A stretch of 64,000 bases of DNA, taken from assembly GCF_014836535.1 (NCBI RefSeq), contig NZ_JACSQP010000002.1, positions 416,378-480,377 of the forward strand, given 5' to 3'. Each line of letters begins with the position of its first letter. The stretch's first letter is position 1. Below, piece after piece: positions 1 through 8,139 of this stretch. The translations under genes and the position numbers were made by a program. The DNA comes from Microbacterium pullorum (GTDB taxonomy: Bacteria; Actinomycetota; Actinomycetes; Actinomycetales; Microbacteriaceae). The notes beneath the pieces are model-generated. The model was not told the origin of the DNA. It was given only the letters and a program-made list of their open reading frames with translations, and made no database searches.

Positions 1-1214
1 CGTTCGAGGGCGGGTACGCCGCCTACGTGCTGCAGCGTGTCGAGCGCGACCGGCAGTCGGCGGTCATCGAAGCCCGACGGCAGAACCTCGCTCGCAAGGA
101 GCTCGCCTGGCTGCGCCGCGGCGCCCCCGCCCGCACCTCGAAGCCGAAGTTCCGCATCGATGCCGCCAACGAGCTCATCGCGGACGTGCCCGAGATCCGC
201 GACCCCGTCACGCTGCAGTCGCTCGCGGTCTCCCGCCTCGGCAAGGATGTCGTCGACCTGCTCGACGTGTCGGTGTCCTACCCCGCCCCGGGCGGAGGCA
301 CGCGCGACGTGCTGCGCACCGTCGAATGGCGCATCGCTCCCGGCGAGCGCACCGGCATCCTGGGCGTGAACGGCGCCGGCAAGTCCACGCTGCTCGGGCT
401 CATCGCCGACACCGTCGAGCCCACGGCGGGGCGCGTGAAGCGCGGCAAGACCGTGAAGGTCGCCACCCTCACCCAGCGGATGGACGAGCTGGACCCGCAC
501 ATGAACGACCCGGTGCGCGTGGTCATCTCGGGCCTGCGCACCAGCTACACCCTGGGCACCGGCTCCAAGGCGCAGGATCTGACGCCGGGACAGCTGCTGG
601 AACGCATGGGCTTCTCGAGCGAGCAGCTGTCGACCCCCGTGAAGGACCTCTCGGGCGGGCAGAAGCGGCGACTGCAGCTGCTGCTGATCCTGCTGGAACA
701 GCCGAACGTGCTGATCCTGGATGAGCCGACCAACGACCTCGACACCGACATGCTCGCGGCGATCGAGGATCTGCTGGACTCGTGGGCCGGCACCCTGCTG
801 GTCGTCTCGCACGACCGCTACTTCCTCGAGCGGGTCACCGATCAGCAGTACGCCATCCTCGACGGACATCTGCGGCACCTGCCCGGCGGCATCGACGAGT
901 ACCTGCGTCTGCGCCACGCGCAGCAGCGCGCCGCCGCGGCCGGTCCCGCCACGCCTGCTTCCGCGACTCCCGCACCGACCTCGACCCTCTCCGGGGCCGA
1001 GCGCCGCGTCGCCGAGAAGGAGCTGTCGGCGCTGGATCGCAAGATCGAGAAACTGCAGAAGGCTCTCGACGAGATCGACGTGAAGATCGCCGACTCCGCC
1101 GGGTCCACCGCCTACGACGACGTCGCCGAGCTGTACCGTCGGCGCGACGCGCAGGCCGCCGAGATCGCGTCGCTTGAGGAGCGCTGGCTGGAGCTCGGCG
1201 AAGAGCTGGGTTGA
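1..1214 (+). CDS. uup: ABC-F ATPase, Uup-like (3' part, 5' end outside window)
   Basis: C-terminal part of a soluble ABC-F ATPase; these duplicated-cassette proteins act on ribosomes and have no membrane segments. The window opens in frame at about nt 3 with the end of cassette 1 (FEGGYAAY), followed by the inter-cassette linker with KELAWLRRGAPAR, as in Uup. The second cassette is complete: Walker A GVNGAGKST (nt 363-389), signature LSGGQKRR (648-671) and Walker B LDEPTNDLD (717-743). The last 75 residues (from about nt 985) are a charged coiled coil, which is the Uup C-terminal domain and argues against EttA. A GTG at nt 27 is internal, not the start. It runs convergently into the osmoprotectant genes, separated by a hairpin. 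Confidence 0.85.
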   Translation, partial: FEGGYAAYVLQRVERDRQSAVIEARRQNLARKELAWLRRGAPARTSKPKFRIDAANELIADVPEIRDPVTLQSLAVSRLGKDVVDLLDVSVSYPAPGGGTRDVLRTVEWRIAPGERTGILGVNGAGKSTLLGLIADTVEPTAGRVKRGKTVKVATLTQRMDELDPHMNDPVRVVISGLRTSYTLGTGSKAQDLTPGQLLERMGFSSEQLSTPVKDLSGGQKRRLQLLLILLEQPNVLILDEPTNDLDTDMLAAIEDLLDSWAGTLLVVSHDRYFLERVTDQQYAILDGHLRHLPGGIDEYLRLRHAQQRAAAAGPATPASATPAPTSTLSGAERRVAEKELSALDRKIEKLQKALDEIDVKIADSAGSTAYDDVAELYRRRDAQAAEIASLEERWLELGEELG

Positions 1215-1241
1215 CCCGCCCCGCGGCCGCACTCCGGCGAT

Positions 1242-1279
1242 GACGATGTCGCCGGGTCGACTCCCCCGGCGGCATCGTC
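1242..1279. terminator. Bidirectional hairpin terminator between convergent genes
   Basis: A 15-bp inverted repeat with one mismatch (arms 1242-1256 and 1265-1279, 8-nt loop) lies between the stop codons of the ABC-F gene and the osmoprotectant-binding gene. It has no T-run, which is usual for actinobacterial terminators. Confidence 0.7.
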
Positions 1280-1294
1280 CTGCGCATCAGCGGA

Positions 1295-2212
1295 TCAGAG
1301 CAGGCCGTTCTCCTCGAGCCAGGCCGACGCGATGTCCGCCGGGGACATCTGGTCTTCGGTGCTCTGCACGTTCAGCGCGACCAGGCCCTCCGGTGTCAGT
1401 GCGGCGCTGATCGGGTCGAGCACCTCGGCGAGCTCGTCGGCGAGGTCGGCGCCCACGACCGGCACGACGTTGGATGCCAGGAACAGTCCTTCCGGGTCGT
1501 CGAGCACGACGAGGTCCTCGGTCTGGATGCGCGGATCGGCGGTGAACACGTTCGCGATGTTCACCTCGCCGGCGACGAGGGACTCGACGGTCGTGTCACC
1601 GGTGGCCTCGAAGGCCACGTCGACGCCGTACACGTCGGCGAGCCCGGTGGGGCCGTAGGGGCGCTCGGCGAGTTCGGGCGGGCCGCCCAGGGTGAGCGGC
1701 ACGCTGAGGCCCGCGAGGTCGGCGATGGTGGTCACGCCGTTCTCCTCGGCGAACGCCGCCGTGACGGTGTAGGAGTCCTGGTCGGTGGCGGTGGACTGCT
1801 CCAGCACCGTGATGCCCTCCGGCAGCGCCTCGACGAGCGCCGCATACACGTCGTCGGCGGTGCGCGCCTGGGTGTCGGGCTCGAAATACTGCAGCAGGTT
1901 GCCGGTGTATTCCGGGAACACCGTGATCGCGCCGCTCTCGATCTCGGGCATGTAGGCGTCGCGCTGGCCGATGTTGAACGAGCGCTCCACTGTGTAGCCG
2001 GCGTTCTCCAGCGCCTGCGCGTAGATCTCGGCGATGATCTCGTTCGAGTAGTACGCCTGCGAACCGATGACGATCGTCTCGGTGTCCGCGCCGGCATCGC
2101 CGGTGTCGGTGGCCAGCGGATCGGACGAGGCGCAGCCGGCGAGCACGGCGCTCGCGAGGGCGAGGGCTGCGGCGCCGCCGAGAAGGCGGCGCGGGATGCG
2201 TGTGATGGGCAT
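1295..2212 (-). CDS. opuCC: Osmoprotectant (glycine betaine/choline-type) ABC transporter substrate-binding lipoprotein
   Basis: 305-residue OpuAC/ProX-type binding protein for a quaternary-amine osmoprotectant importer. The signal peptide ends in the lipobox VLAGC (Cys27), so it should be lipid-anchored on the outer face of the membrane. The mature part begins with DTETIVIGSQAYYSNEIIAE, typical of the family (a ligand-binding segment just after the first strand), and includes the conserved FPEYTGNLLQYF stretch. It is the last gene of the operon ATPase-permease-permease-binding protein, 21 nt after the second permease, with an AGGAGA-type ribosome site upstream. The substrate (betaine, choline, carnitine, proline betaine) cannot be told from sequence. 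Confidence 0.87.
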   Translation of the reverse strand: MPITRIPRRLLGGAAALALASAVLAGCASSDPLATDTGDAGADTETIVIGSQAYYSNEIIAEIYAQALENAGYTVERSFNIGQRDAYMPEIESGAITVFPEYTGNLLQYFEPDTQARTADDVYAALVEALPEGITVLEQSTATDQDSYTVTAAFAEENGVTTIADLAGLSVPLTLGGPPELAERPYGPTGLADVYGVDVAFEATGDTTVESLVAGEVNIANVFTADPRIQTEDLVVLDDPEGLFLASNVVPVVGADLADELAEVLDPISAALTPEGLVALNVQSTEDQMSPADIASAWLEENGLL

Positions 2213-2233
2213 GGTGATGGTCTCCTCTGTGCG

Positions 2234-2983
2234 TCAGGACGGGACGGGGGTGCGGTCGGTGGTCGGGGGTGCGGTGGGTGCGGAGGTCGTACGGCGGGTG
2301 TCGCGGGCGGCGCGCCCCGCGCGCAGGCCCCGCGGGACGGCGACGCGCTGCAGCACGGCGAACAGCAGATCCAGCAGCAGCGCGAGCGCGATGATCAGCA
2401 GGGCGCCGCCGAGCACCATGTCGTAGCGGCGGAGGGGAATGCCCGCGATGATGTACTGCCCGAGACCGCCCAGCGCGACGTATGCCGCGATCGTGACGGT
2501 CGCCACGACCTGCAGGGTCGCCGAGCGCAGGCCCGCCACCAGCAGCGGCAGGCCCAGCGGCACCTCGATGCGCCACAGCACCTGCCATTCGGTCATGCCC
2601 ATGGCACGGCCGGAGTCGCGCACCGCCCGGTCGACGGCCTCGACCCCGGCGTAGGCACCGGCGAGGATCGAGGGGATCGCCAGCAGCACGAAGGTCACGA
2701 CACTGGCTTCGGGGCGGTTCAGCACGCCGAACAGCAGCACCAGCAGGATGAGGAGGCCGAAGGAGGGCACCGCCCGCGCGGCACCGGAGATGACCACCGC
2801 GATCTCGCGGCCCCGGCCGGTGTGGCCGATGAGCCAGCCGAGGGGCACGGCGATGAGCGCGGCGATGACGACCGAGACGGCGGTGTACGCCAGGTGCACC
2901 CCCACGGCGGTGCCGATGGATGCCGCGCCCGACCACTGCTCGGGGGCGAAGATCCACGCGAGGGCCTCGAGGAAGAGGTTCAC
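2234..2983 (-). CDS. Osmoprotectant ABC transporter permease (second)
   Basis: 249-residue inner-membrane permease of the OpuCB/OpuCD (ProW-like) family with about five or six hydrophobic segments. The coupling-loop region is DSGRAMGMTEWQVLWRIEVP (about residues 141-160), the EAA-type contact with the ATPase. The GTG start overlaps the stop of the preceding permease (GTGA) and has a strong GAGGAGGTGA ribosome site. The C-terminal ~25 residues are Arg/Thr/Pro-rich and probably cytoplasmic. With the other permease it should form the heterodimeric channel of the importer. Confidence 0.86.
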   Translation of the reverse strand: MNLFLEALAWIFAPEQWSGAASIGTAVGVHLAYTAVSVVIAALIAVPLGWLIGHTGRGREIAVVISGAARAVPSFGLLILLVLLFGVLNRPEASVVTFVLLAIPSILAGAYAGVEAVDRAVRDSGRAMGMTEWQVLWRIEVPLGLPLLVAGLRSATLQVVATVTIAAYVALGGLGQYIIAGIPLRRYDMVLGGALLIIALALLLDLLFAVLQRVAVPRGLRAGRAARDTRRTTSAPTAPPTTDRTPVPS

Positions 2984-3669
2984 ACCGTCACCTCCTCACC
3001 GCGGGAGCTGCGGCTGACGCGCTCCGCCCCGTGGGCACTGGCCCGGCTCCACGGCAGCAGCAGGCGACCGGCGAGCACGAGCAGCAGATCCATCGCGACG
3101 GCGATGAGCATGACGGCGACGATGCCGGCGAGCACTTCGGGCACGATGCGCCGCTGCAGCCCGTTGGTGAACAGGTAGCCGAGGTTGGTGACGCCGATGA
3201 GCACCCCCACCGTGGCGAGGGACACCGTGCTGACGGCGGCGACGCGCAGCCCGGCGAGGATCACCGGCCCCGCCAGCGGCAGGTCGACGCCCCAGAACCG
3301 GCGCACCGGACCGTAGCCCATCGCGATCGCCGCGAGCCGCGCATCGGGGTCGACCGCGTCGAACCCGTCGGCGACGGAGCGGGTGAGCAGCGCGATGGCA
3401 TAGAGGGTCAGCGCGACGAGCAGGTTGACCTCGCTGAGGAAGCTGACCCCGAGGATGCCGGGGAGCAGTGCCAGCAACGCGAGTGAGGGGATCGTGTACA
3501 GCAGCCCGCTGATGGTCAGCAGCGGCCCGCGCACGAGCCGGTACCGCCAGGCGACCCACCCGAGCGGCACCGCGCACACGAGCCCCAGCAGCACCGGGAC
3601 GACGCTCTGTCGGACGTGCTCGAGCGAGAGTTCGGCGATGAGCCCGATGTTCGCCAGTATCCAGTTCAC
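2980..3669 (-). CDS. Osmoprotectant ABC transporter permease (first)
   Basis: 229-residue permease, OpuCB/ProW family. The frame stays open far upstream because it is GC-rich, but the gene starts at the GTG at 3669 (VNWILANIGL), which overlaps the 3' end of the ATPase gene by 4 nt. It has five to six membrane segments and the motif DARLAAIAMGYGPVRRFWGV (residues 109-128), the ATPase-coupling loop. The C-terminal Ser/Arg-rich tail overlaps the next permease gene. It acts with the second permease and the ATPase in import of compatible solutes. Confidence 0.86.
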   Translation of the reverse strand: MNWILANIGLIAELSLEHVRQSVVPVLLGLVCAVPLGWVAWRYRLVRGPLLTISGLLYTIPSLALLALLPGILGVSFLSEVNLLVALTLYAIALLTRSVADGFDAVDPDARLAAIAMGYGPVRRFWGVDLPLAGPVILAGLRVAAVSTVSLATVGVLIGVTNLGYLFTNGLQRRIVPEVLAGIVAVMLIAVAMDLLLVLAGRLLLPWSRASAHGAERVSRSSRGEEVTV

Positions 3670-4403
3670 GGCGCGCGTCTCTCCCGTGCGCCGACGAACG
3701 CCGCGACGAAATCGGACGCGGGGTCGTCGCGGATCTCTGCGGGGGTGCCCTGCTGCGCGATGCGGGCGCCGCGCTGCAGGATGATCACCTGGTCGCCGAG
3801 GAAGAACGCCTCGTCGATGTCGTGGGTGACGAACACGATGGTCTTGCCGATCTCGCGCTGCAGGCGGGTGAGTTCGTCCTGCAGTTCGGCGCGCACGATC
3901 GGATCGACCGCCCCGAAGGGCTCGTCCATGAGCAGGATGTTCGGGTCGGCGGCGAGGGCCCGCGCGACGCCGACGCGCTGCTGCTGGCCGCCGGAGAGCT
4001 GGCTCGGGTAGCGGTCGGCCATCGCGGCATCCAACCCCACCGTCGCCATGAGTTCGAGGGCGCGTTCGCGGGCGGGGCCCCGGGCGACGCCGTTCAGGCG
4101 TGGCACGGTGGCGATGTTGGCGGCCACCGTCAGGTGCGGCAGCAGTCCGGAGTTCTGCATGACGTACCCGATGCTGCGCCGCAGCGCCACGGCGGGACGC
4201 GTGGAGATGTCGTCGCCGTCGATCGTGATGGTGCCGGAACTGGGCTCGACCATGCGATTGATCATGCGCAGGAGCGTCGTCTTGCCGCAGCCCGAGGAGC
4301 CGACGAACACGGTCGTGCCGTGCGGCGGGATCTGCAGCGAGAAGTCCTCGACCGCGCGGGTGCCGTCGGGGAACGATTTGGAGACACCGCGGAATTCGAT
4401 CAC
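3666..4403 (-). CDS. opuCA: Osmoprotectant ABC transporter ATP-binding protein
   Basis: 245-residue ATPase with Walker A VGSSGCGKTT, Q-loop VMQNSGLLPH, signature LSGGQQQR, Walker B ILLMDEPFGAVD and switch FVTHDIDEA, which match the OpuCA/ProV type. It ends shortly after the cassette and lacks the CBS pair that senses ionic strength in some family members, so osmotic gating by CBS domains is not expected. The GTG start at 4403 lies 2 nt after the DUF427 stop, implying translational coupling. First transporter gene of the operon. Confidence 0.88.
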   Translation of the reverse strand: MIEFRGVSKSFPDGTRAVEDFSLQIPPHGTTVFVGSSGCGKTTLLRMINRMVEPSSGTITIDGDDISTRPAVALRRSIGYVMQNSGLLPHLTVAANIATVPRLNGVARGPARERALELMATVGLDAAMADRYPSQLSGGQQQRVGVARALAADPNILLMDEPFGAVDPIVRAELQDELTRLQREIGKTIVFVTHDIDEAFFLGDQVIILQRGARIAQQGTPAEIRDDPASDFVAAFVGARERRAP

Positions 4404-4405
4404 CG

Positions 4406-4696
4406 TCAGTCGCCGACCTGCACGTCCTGCCAGAACGCGACGTAGCCGGAGAAGTCCCGCCCCACTCGGTCGATCGCGCTGGGCAGGGGGTCGGGGTAGG
4501 CGAACGCGTTGTCGGCGTGCCCATCGACCGTGTAGTACTGGCACCGCCCCTTCCAGGGGCAGGTGTAGGGCGTCGGGCTCTCGGTGAGGAGGTGCCACGC
4601 AACGCTGTCGGGCGGGAAATACCAGTTGCCCTCGATGCGGATGAGGTCGCCCTCGTCGGCCTCGGCGATCACGGTGTCACCCAGTCGTGCTCTCAT
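4406..4696 (-). CDS. DUF427 domain protein
   Basis: 96-residue protein of the DUF427 family: DTVIAEADEGDLIRIEGNWYFPPDSV followed by the hallmark Cys region TYCPWKG-like TPYTCPWKGRCQYYTV and a C-terminal AFWQDVQV. The family is small, soluble and of unknown biochemical role. The ATG at 4696 is chosen because GGAAGGAT lies 7-8 nt upstream; an upstream in-frame ATG at 4780 falls in a hairpin. It is the first gene of the transcription unit with the osmoprotectant importer (2-nt gap), so it is probably co-expressed with it, but nothing in the sequence links its function to transport. Confidence 0.78.
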   Translation of the reverse strand: MRARLGDTVIAEADEGDLIRIEGNWYFPPDSVAWHLLTESPTPYTCPWKGRCQYYTVDGHADNAFAYPDPLPSAIDRVGRDFSGYVAFWQDVQVGD

Positions 4697-4724
4697 CGCG
4701 GATCCTTCCGTCGCGTGGGGATAA

Positions 4725-4730
4725 AGGCTA
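4725..4730 (-). promoter_or_regulatory. Candidate -10 for DUF427-osmoprotectant operon
   Basis: TAGCCT on the minus strand, about 29 nt before the DUF427 ATG, giving a predicted 5' UTR of roughly 22 nt that contains the GGAAGGA ribosome site. No convincing -35 is visible. Confidence 0.35.
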
Positions 4731-4747
4731 ACCGTCCCGTCGGACAC

Positions 4748-4780
4748 GTGCACCGTGTTGCGCGCGTGATCACGGTGCAC
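4748..4780 (-). terminator. Hairpin downstream of the Eis-like gene
   Basis: Perfect 10-bp inverted repeat GTGCACCGTG/CACGGTGCAC with a 13-nt loop, starting 10 nt past the stop of the acetyltransferase gene and ahead of the DUF427 promoter. It is probably a terminator. Confidence 0.55.
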
Positions 4781-4789
4781 TATCGCCGA

Positions 4790-6118
4790 TCAGTACCAGA
4801 TGCTCAGCCGCGGCGGGACGTGCCAGCCGAACGTGCGCGCCGCGGCGTCGGCGTCGGTCGTCTGCACCCGGCCGGCTCGTGCGAGGGTCGCGAGCGAGAC
4901 GCCCCCGAGGTACGCCGCCGACAGTTCCCGGATGTCCAGGGCGACCTTCACCGCATCGGTCGGCCGCTCGTCGTCGGCGACCCGGGTCACCGTGGCGGTG
5001 CCGTCGACCGCCGCATCGAGGAGGAACCGGCCGTCGGCGATGCCGAGCGAGTCGGTCACCTCGAGCACGAAGCGTCCGGGAGCGCCGTAGGAACGCGCCT
5101 CGAGAGAGGCGGGAACGTCGAGGATGCGCAGGTACTGGTGGTCGCGGAGGGTGACCTTGGCCGCGCGCTGGTCGTCGATCATCCACAGCAGCGGCTCGTC
5201 GACCGACTGCTCGGAGGCCCTCACGGTGGCGACGAGGTCGAGTTCGAGCAGAAACCGCCACAGCGCCGCGTATGCGTCGTCGGTCGCGGTGAGCAGGTAC
5301 ACCACCGCGACGGCGGCCTTGGTGAAGTCGTCGTCATTGCCCTCGACGGTGTAGGCCGCGAGCCCCGCGACCTCACCTTGCGTGTCGGTGTACTGCACGG
5401 CGCGGAGCTTGTCGGCGTCCTTGGCGTCGCGGCGCGTGCCGGCGATGGTGTCCCAATGCCCCGCGGGCACCTCGATCTCGCCGGGCCACGCCCGTCGGGT
5501 GCGTTCGTGGAGGGCGGGTGCGAGCTCGCGCAGCCGCGCGCGCGGGATGAAGTCCACACGCCCGTCGGGGCGCGGTCCGACCCAGCTCGCCCGTTTGGCC
5601 TCGATGGTCCACGAGGCCGATGCGGCGGCGGGGGCGAAGCCGTAGCGCCCGTACAGCGTCGATTCGCTGACGGTGAGCATGGCCATGGGGAGCCCGACCG
5701 CCGAGGCGGCGCGCAGCTCGCCCTCGAGCATGGCACGGGCGATGCCACGGCGGCGGTGTGTGGGGGCGACGGTGACCGACGTGATCGCACACGATGGGAT
5801 GCCGCGGCCACCCGGCGCGCTGACTTCGGCGATCCACGACGCGAGGGTCGCCACCGGGGTGTCGGCGACGGGCGCGGCGGGATCGAAGACCCCCGTCAGC
5901 CGGCGGTAGGCGGTGAGTTCACGGTTGACGCTGATGTGGTCGTCGTTGCGTTCGCCGTCTTGGAACCCGCGTGCGGTGGCCTGCAGCCAGCCGGCATACG
6001 CGGCGAGGTCGCCGTGGGAGACCGTGCGGTACTCCAGCCCCCGCGTGGTCAGCGCCTGCCGCGATGCGGCGTCGACGGGGGCGGTCTGCCACGCTGGGCT
6101 GGTCACGGAAGAGGTCAT
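4790..6118 (-). CDS. Eis-family GNAT N-acetyltransferase
   Basis: 442-residue protein with an N-terminal GNAT domain, a second GNAT-like middle region and a C-terminal SCP2-like domain, the Eis (enhanced intracellular survival) layout. Acetyl-CoA loop VTVAPTHRRRGIARAM spans residues 115-130; the LYGRYGFAP motif holds Tyr156, aligned with the general-acid Tyr of mycobacterial Eis. In Eis the chain's C-terminal carboxylate acts as base; this protein ends SIWY, so that feature could be kept. Eis enzymes acetylate amines, including aminoglycosides and lysines; the substrate here is unknown. Transcribed alone, 15 nt downstream of ispE, with its own leaderless-type -10. Confidence 0.8.
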   Translation of the reverse strand: MTSSVTSPAWQTAPVDAASRQALTTRGLEYRTVSHGDLAAYAGWLQATARGFQDGERNDDHISVNRELTAYRRLTGVFDPAAPVADTPVATLASWIAEVSAPGGRGIPSCAITSVTVAPTHRRRGIARAMLEGELRAASAVGLPMAMLTVSESTLYGRYGFAPAAASASWTIEAKRASWVGPRPDGRVDFIPRARLRELAPALHERTRRAWPGEIEVPAGHWDTIAGTRRDAKDADKLRAVQYTDTQGEVAGLAAYTVEGNDDDFTKAAVAVVYLLTATDDAYAALWRFLLELDLVATVRASEQSVDEPLLWMIDDQRAAKVTLRDHQYLRILDVPASLEARSYGAPGRFVLEVTDSLGIADGRFLLDAAVDGTATVTRVADDERPTDAVKVALDIRELSAAYLGGVSLATLARAGRVQTTDADAAARTFGWHVPPRLSIWY

Positions 6119-6124
6119 CGACCC

Positions 6125-6130
6125 ATTCTG
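6125..6130 (-). promoter_or_regulatory. -10 element, leaderless Eis-like gene
   Basis: CAGAAT on the minus strand followed by exactly 6 nt (GGGTCG) and the ATG at 6118. The spacing predicts transcription starting at the start codon. The first base departs from TANNNT. Confidence 0.45.
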
Positions 6131-6133
6131 CCG

Positions 6134-7066
6134 TCAGCCGACGACACGCGCTCCGGGTACCGGACCGTGCACCGTCAGGGCGTCGAAGCCCGCGGCGGCG
6201 AGGGTCACCCGCAGATCCAGCGCCGCGGTGGCATCGGTGGCGAGGAATGCCACGGTGGGCCCTGAGCCCGATACGAGTCCCGTGAGCGCGCCGTTGTCGC
6301 ACCCGAGGTCGCGCAGCGCCGCCAGTTCAGGGCGCAGCGCGAAGGCGGCATCCTGCAGGTCGTTGCGCACGGCCGCAGCCACCGCCGACGCGTCGCCGGT
6401 GCGGAGGGCCTGCAGCACGGCCGGGTCGACGTCGGGCACGCCGCGGGGCGGCGCGATGTCGGGCGCGCTGCGCTCGCGCAGCCGGTCGAGTTCGCGGTAG
6501 ACGTCGGGGGTCGACAGCCCCACCCTGGTCGTTGCGATCACCCAGTCCAGGCGCCCGCGCGCGAGCGCCGGACTGAGCTGGTCGCCGCGCCCGGTGCCGA
6601 CGGCGGTGCCGCCCATGAGCGCGAACGGCACGTCCGCCCCGAGGCGCGTGGCCAGCTGCTGCATGCGCGCCGGGGTCACCCCGCCGTCCCACAGCGCGTC
6701 GCAGGCGACGAGCGCGGCCGCGGCATCCGCCGATCCACCGCCCATGCCACCCGCGACCGGCACGGCCTTGTGGATCTCCAGGTGCACCCCGCCCGGGTAT
6801 CCGATCTCCTGGGCCAGCAGCCGGGCCGCGCGGATGGCGAGGTTGCGATCGTCGACCGGCACGCCCGAGACGTCCACGACCCCGTCGACGGAGATCGTGA
6901 ACCCGTCGGCGTGGGTGGCGTAGACGTCTTCGTACGCCGAGACGGCTTGATACACCGAAGCCACGTCGTGGTAGCCGTCGTCCTGCACATCGCCGACCTC
7001 GAAGAAGACGTTGATCTTCCCCGGGGCGCGCACGTGGACCCGGTCGGGCGAGGATGCCAGTGTCAC
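6134..7066 (-). CDS. ispE: 4-diphosphocytidyl-2-C-methyl-D-erythritol kinase
   Basis: 310-residue GHMP kinase of the MEP isoprenoid pathway; it phosphorylates CDP-ME at the 2-hydroxyl. It has the N-terminal APGKIN motif (Lys17), the ATP loop PVAGGMGGGSAD (residues 103-114), LGADVPF with the catalytic Asp, and a C-terminal SGSGPTVAF motif. Length is normal for IspE. The GTG start overlaps the aldo/keto reductase stop (GTGA), so the two are translationally coupled. Proximity to rsmA is the usual actinobacterial arrangement, here separated by the inserted reductase. Confidence 0.93.
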   Translation of the reverse strand: MTLASSPDRVHVRAPGKINVFFEVGDVQDDGYHDVASVYQAVSAYEDVYATHADGFTISVDGVVDVSGVPVDDRNLAIRAARLLAQEIGYPGGVHLEIHKAVPVAGGMGGGSADAAAALVACDALWDGGVTPARMQQLATRLGADVPFALMGGTAVGTGRGDQLSPALARGRLDWVIATTRVGLSTPDVYRELDRLRERSAPDIAPPRGVPDVDPAVLQALRTGDASAVAAAVRNDLQDAAFALRPELAALRDLGCDNGALTGLVSGSGPTVAFLATDATAALDLRVTLAAAGFDALTVHGPVPGARVVG

Positions 7067-8127
7067 GAGGCCGTCGACTCCCAGAGCCCGACCTCGATGC
7101 CGTCGGACAGGGCGTCGATGCGCTCCAGCTCCTCGGTGTCGAAGGCGGGGCCGCCGACGGCGGCGAGGTTCTCATCCAGCTGCTCCGGCCGGGACGCCCC
7201 GATGAGCGCCGAGGCCACCACGCCGTCGCGCAGCACCCACTGCAGCGCCATCTGAGCGAGGGTCTGCCCGCGTTCCTTCGCGATCGCGTCGAGGCCCAGG
7301 AGGCGCCCACGGGCCTTCTCCGACACCGTGTCGCGCGGCAGCGACCAGCGGTCGATGGAACGCTCGGCCTTGCGGTCGCCGAGGTACTTGTCGGTGAGCA
7401 CGCCCTGGCCGAGCGGAGAGAACGCGATGGCTCCCAGCCCCTCCTGGGCGAGCGCGCCGGTGAGTCCGTCTTCGATCCAGCGGTTGACGATGGAGTACGA
7501 GGGCTGGTGGATCACCAGCGGCGTGCCGAGGCTGCGGGCGATGGCGACGGCCTCGACGGTGCGCGCGGCACTGTACGAGGAGATGCCGACGTAGAGGGCC
7601 TTGCCCTGACGCACGAGGGTGTCCAGCGCCCCGATGGTCTCCTCCAACGGCACCGACGGGTCGTCGCGGTGGGAGTAGAAGATGTCGACGTAGTCCACGC
7701 TCATGCGCTGCAGCGACTGGTCTGCGCTGGCCAGCACGTACTTGCGCGAGCCGCCCTCGCCGTAGGGGCCGCGCCACATGTCGTAACCGGCCTTGGACGA
7801 GATGATCAGCTCGCCCCGGTAGCGACCGAAGTCCTCGCGCATCATGCGGCCGAAGTTCGTCTCGGCGGCGCCGTACGGCGGGCCGTAGTTGTTCGCGAGG
7901 TCGAAATGCGTGATGCCGATGTCGAACGCGCGGCGCAGCACCTCGCGCTGCCGATCGAAGGGCACGTTGTCACCGAAGTTCCACCACAGCCCCAGCGAAA
8001 TGGGCGGCAGACGCAGGCCCGACGTGCCCACCTGTCGGTAGTCGACCGACCCGTAGCGTTCATCGGCGGCCGTGTACGGCCGGTGCAGGTCGGCGACGGT
8101 GGGTTTGGCTCGAGGGGAATCTGTCAC
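7063..8127 (-). CDS. Aldo/keto reductase, YghZ/GpR-like
   Basis: 354-residue NADPH-dependent reductase closest in pattern to E. coli YghZ (L-glyceraldehyde-3-phosphate reductase) and the Kv-beta group: SLGLWWNFGDN, FDLANNYGPPYGAAE, LIISSKAGYDMW and YVDIFYSHRDD are near-identical in spacing. The catalytic tetrad is Asp76, Tyr81, Lys112 and His153. A likely role is reduction of methylglyoxal or other small aldehydes. It sits between rsmA and ispE, which are neighbours in many actinobacteria, so it looks like an insertion into that pair. It is coupled to ispE by a 4-nt overlap and has its own leaderless-type -10 at the rsmA stop. Confidence 0.88.
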   Translation of the reverse strand: MTDSPRAKPTVADLHRPYTAADERYGSVDYRQVGTSGLRLPPISLGLWWNFGDNVPFDRQREVLRRAFDIGITHFDLANNYGPPYGAAETNFGRMMREDFGRYRGELIISSKAGYDMWRGPYGEGGSRKYVLASADQSLQRMSVDYVDIFYSHRDDPSVPLEETIGALDTLVRQGKALYVGISSYSAARTVEAVAIARSLGTPLVIHQPSYSIVNRWIEDGLTGALAQEGLGAIAFSPLGQGVLTDKYLGDRKAERSIDRWSLPRDTVSEKARGRLLGLDAIAKERGQTLAQMALQWVLRDGVVASALIGASRPEQLDENLAAVGGPAFDTEELERIDALSDGIEVGLWESTAS

Positions 8128-8133
8128 CCACCC

Positions 8134-8139
8134 ACGCTA
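8134..8139 (-). promoter_or_regulatory. -10 element, leaderless aldo/keto reductase
   Basis: TAGCGT on the minus strand, then 6 nt (GGGTGG) and the GTG at 8127. The TA-G of the hexamer is the rsmA stop codon (TAG, 8137-8139), so an internal promoter is built on the upstream gene's end. Confidence 0.55.

Noticed and set aside
2980..4602. A fused 540-residue frame covering ATPase and permease region
   Set aside because: Only its last 229 residues look like protein (the permease); the rest is an out-of-frame reading of the ATPase gene.
4517..6265. Plus-strand open frame opposite the DUF427 and Eis-like genes
   Set aside because: Low-complexity Gly/Arg/Val translation with no domain; the minus strand carries recognisable GNAT and DUF427 motifs.
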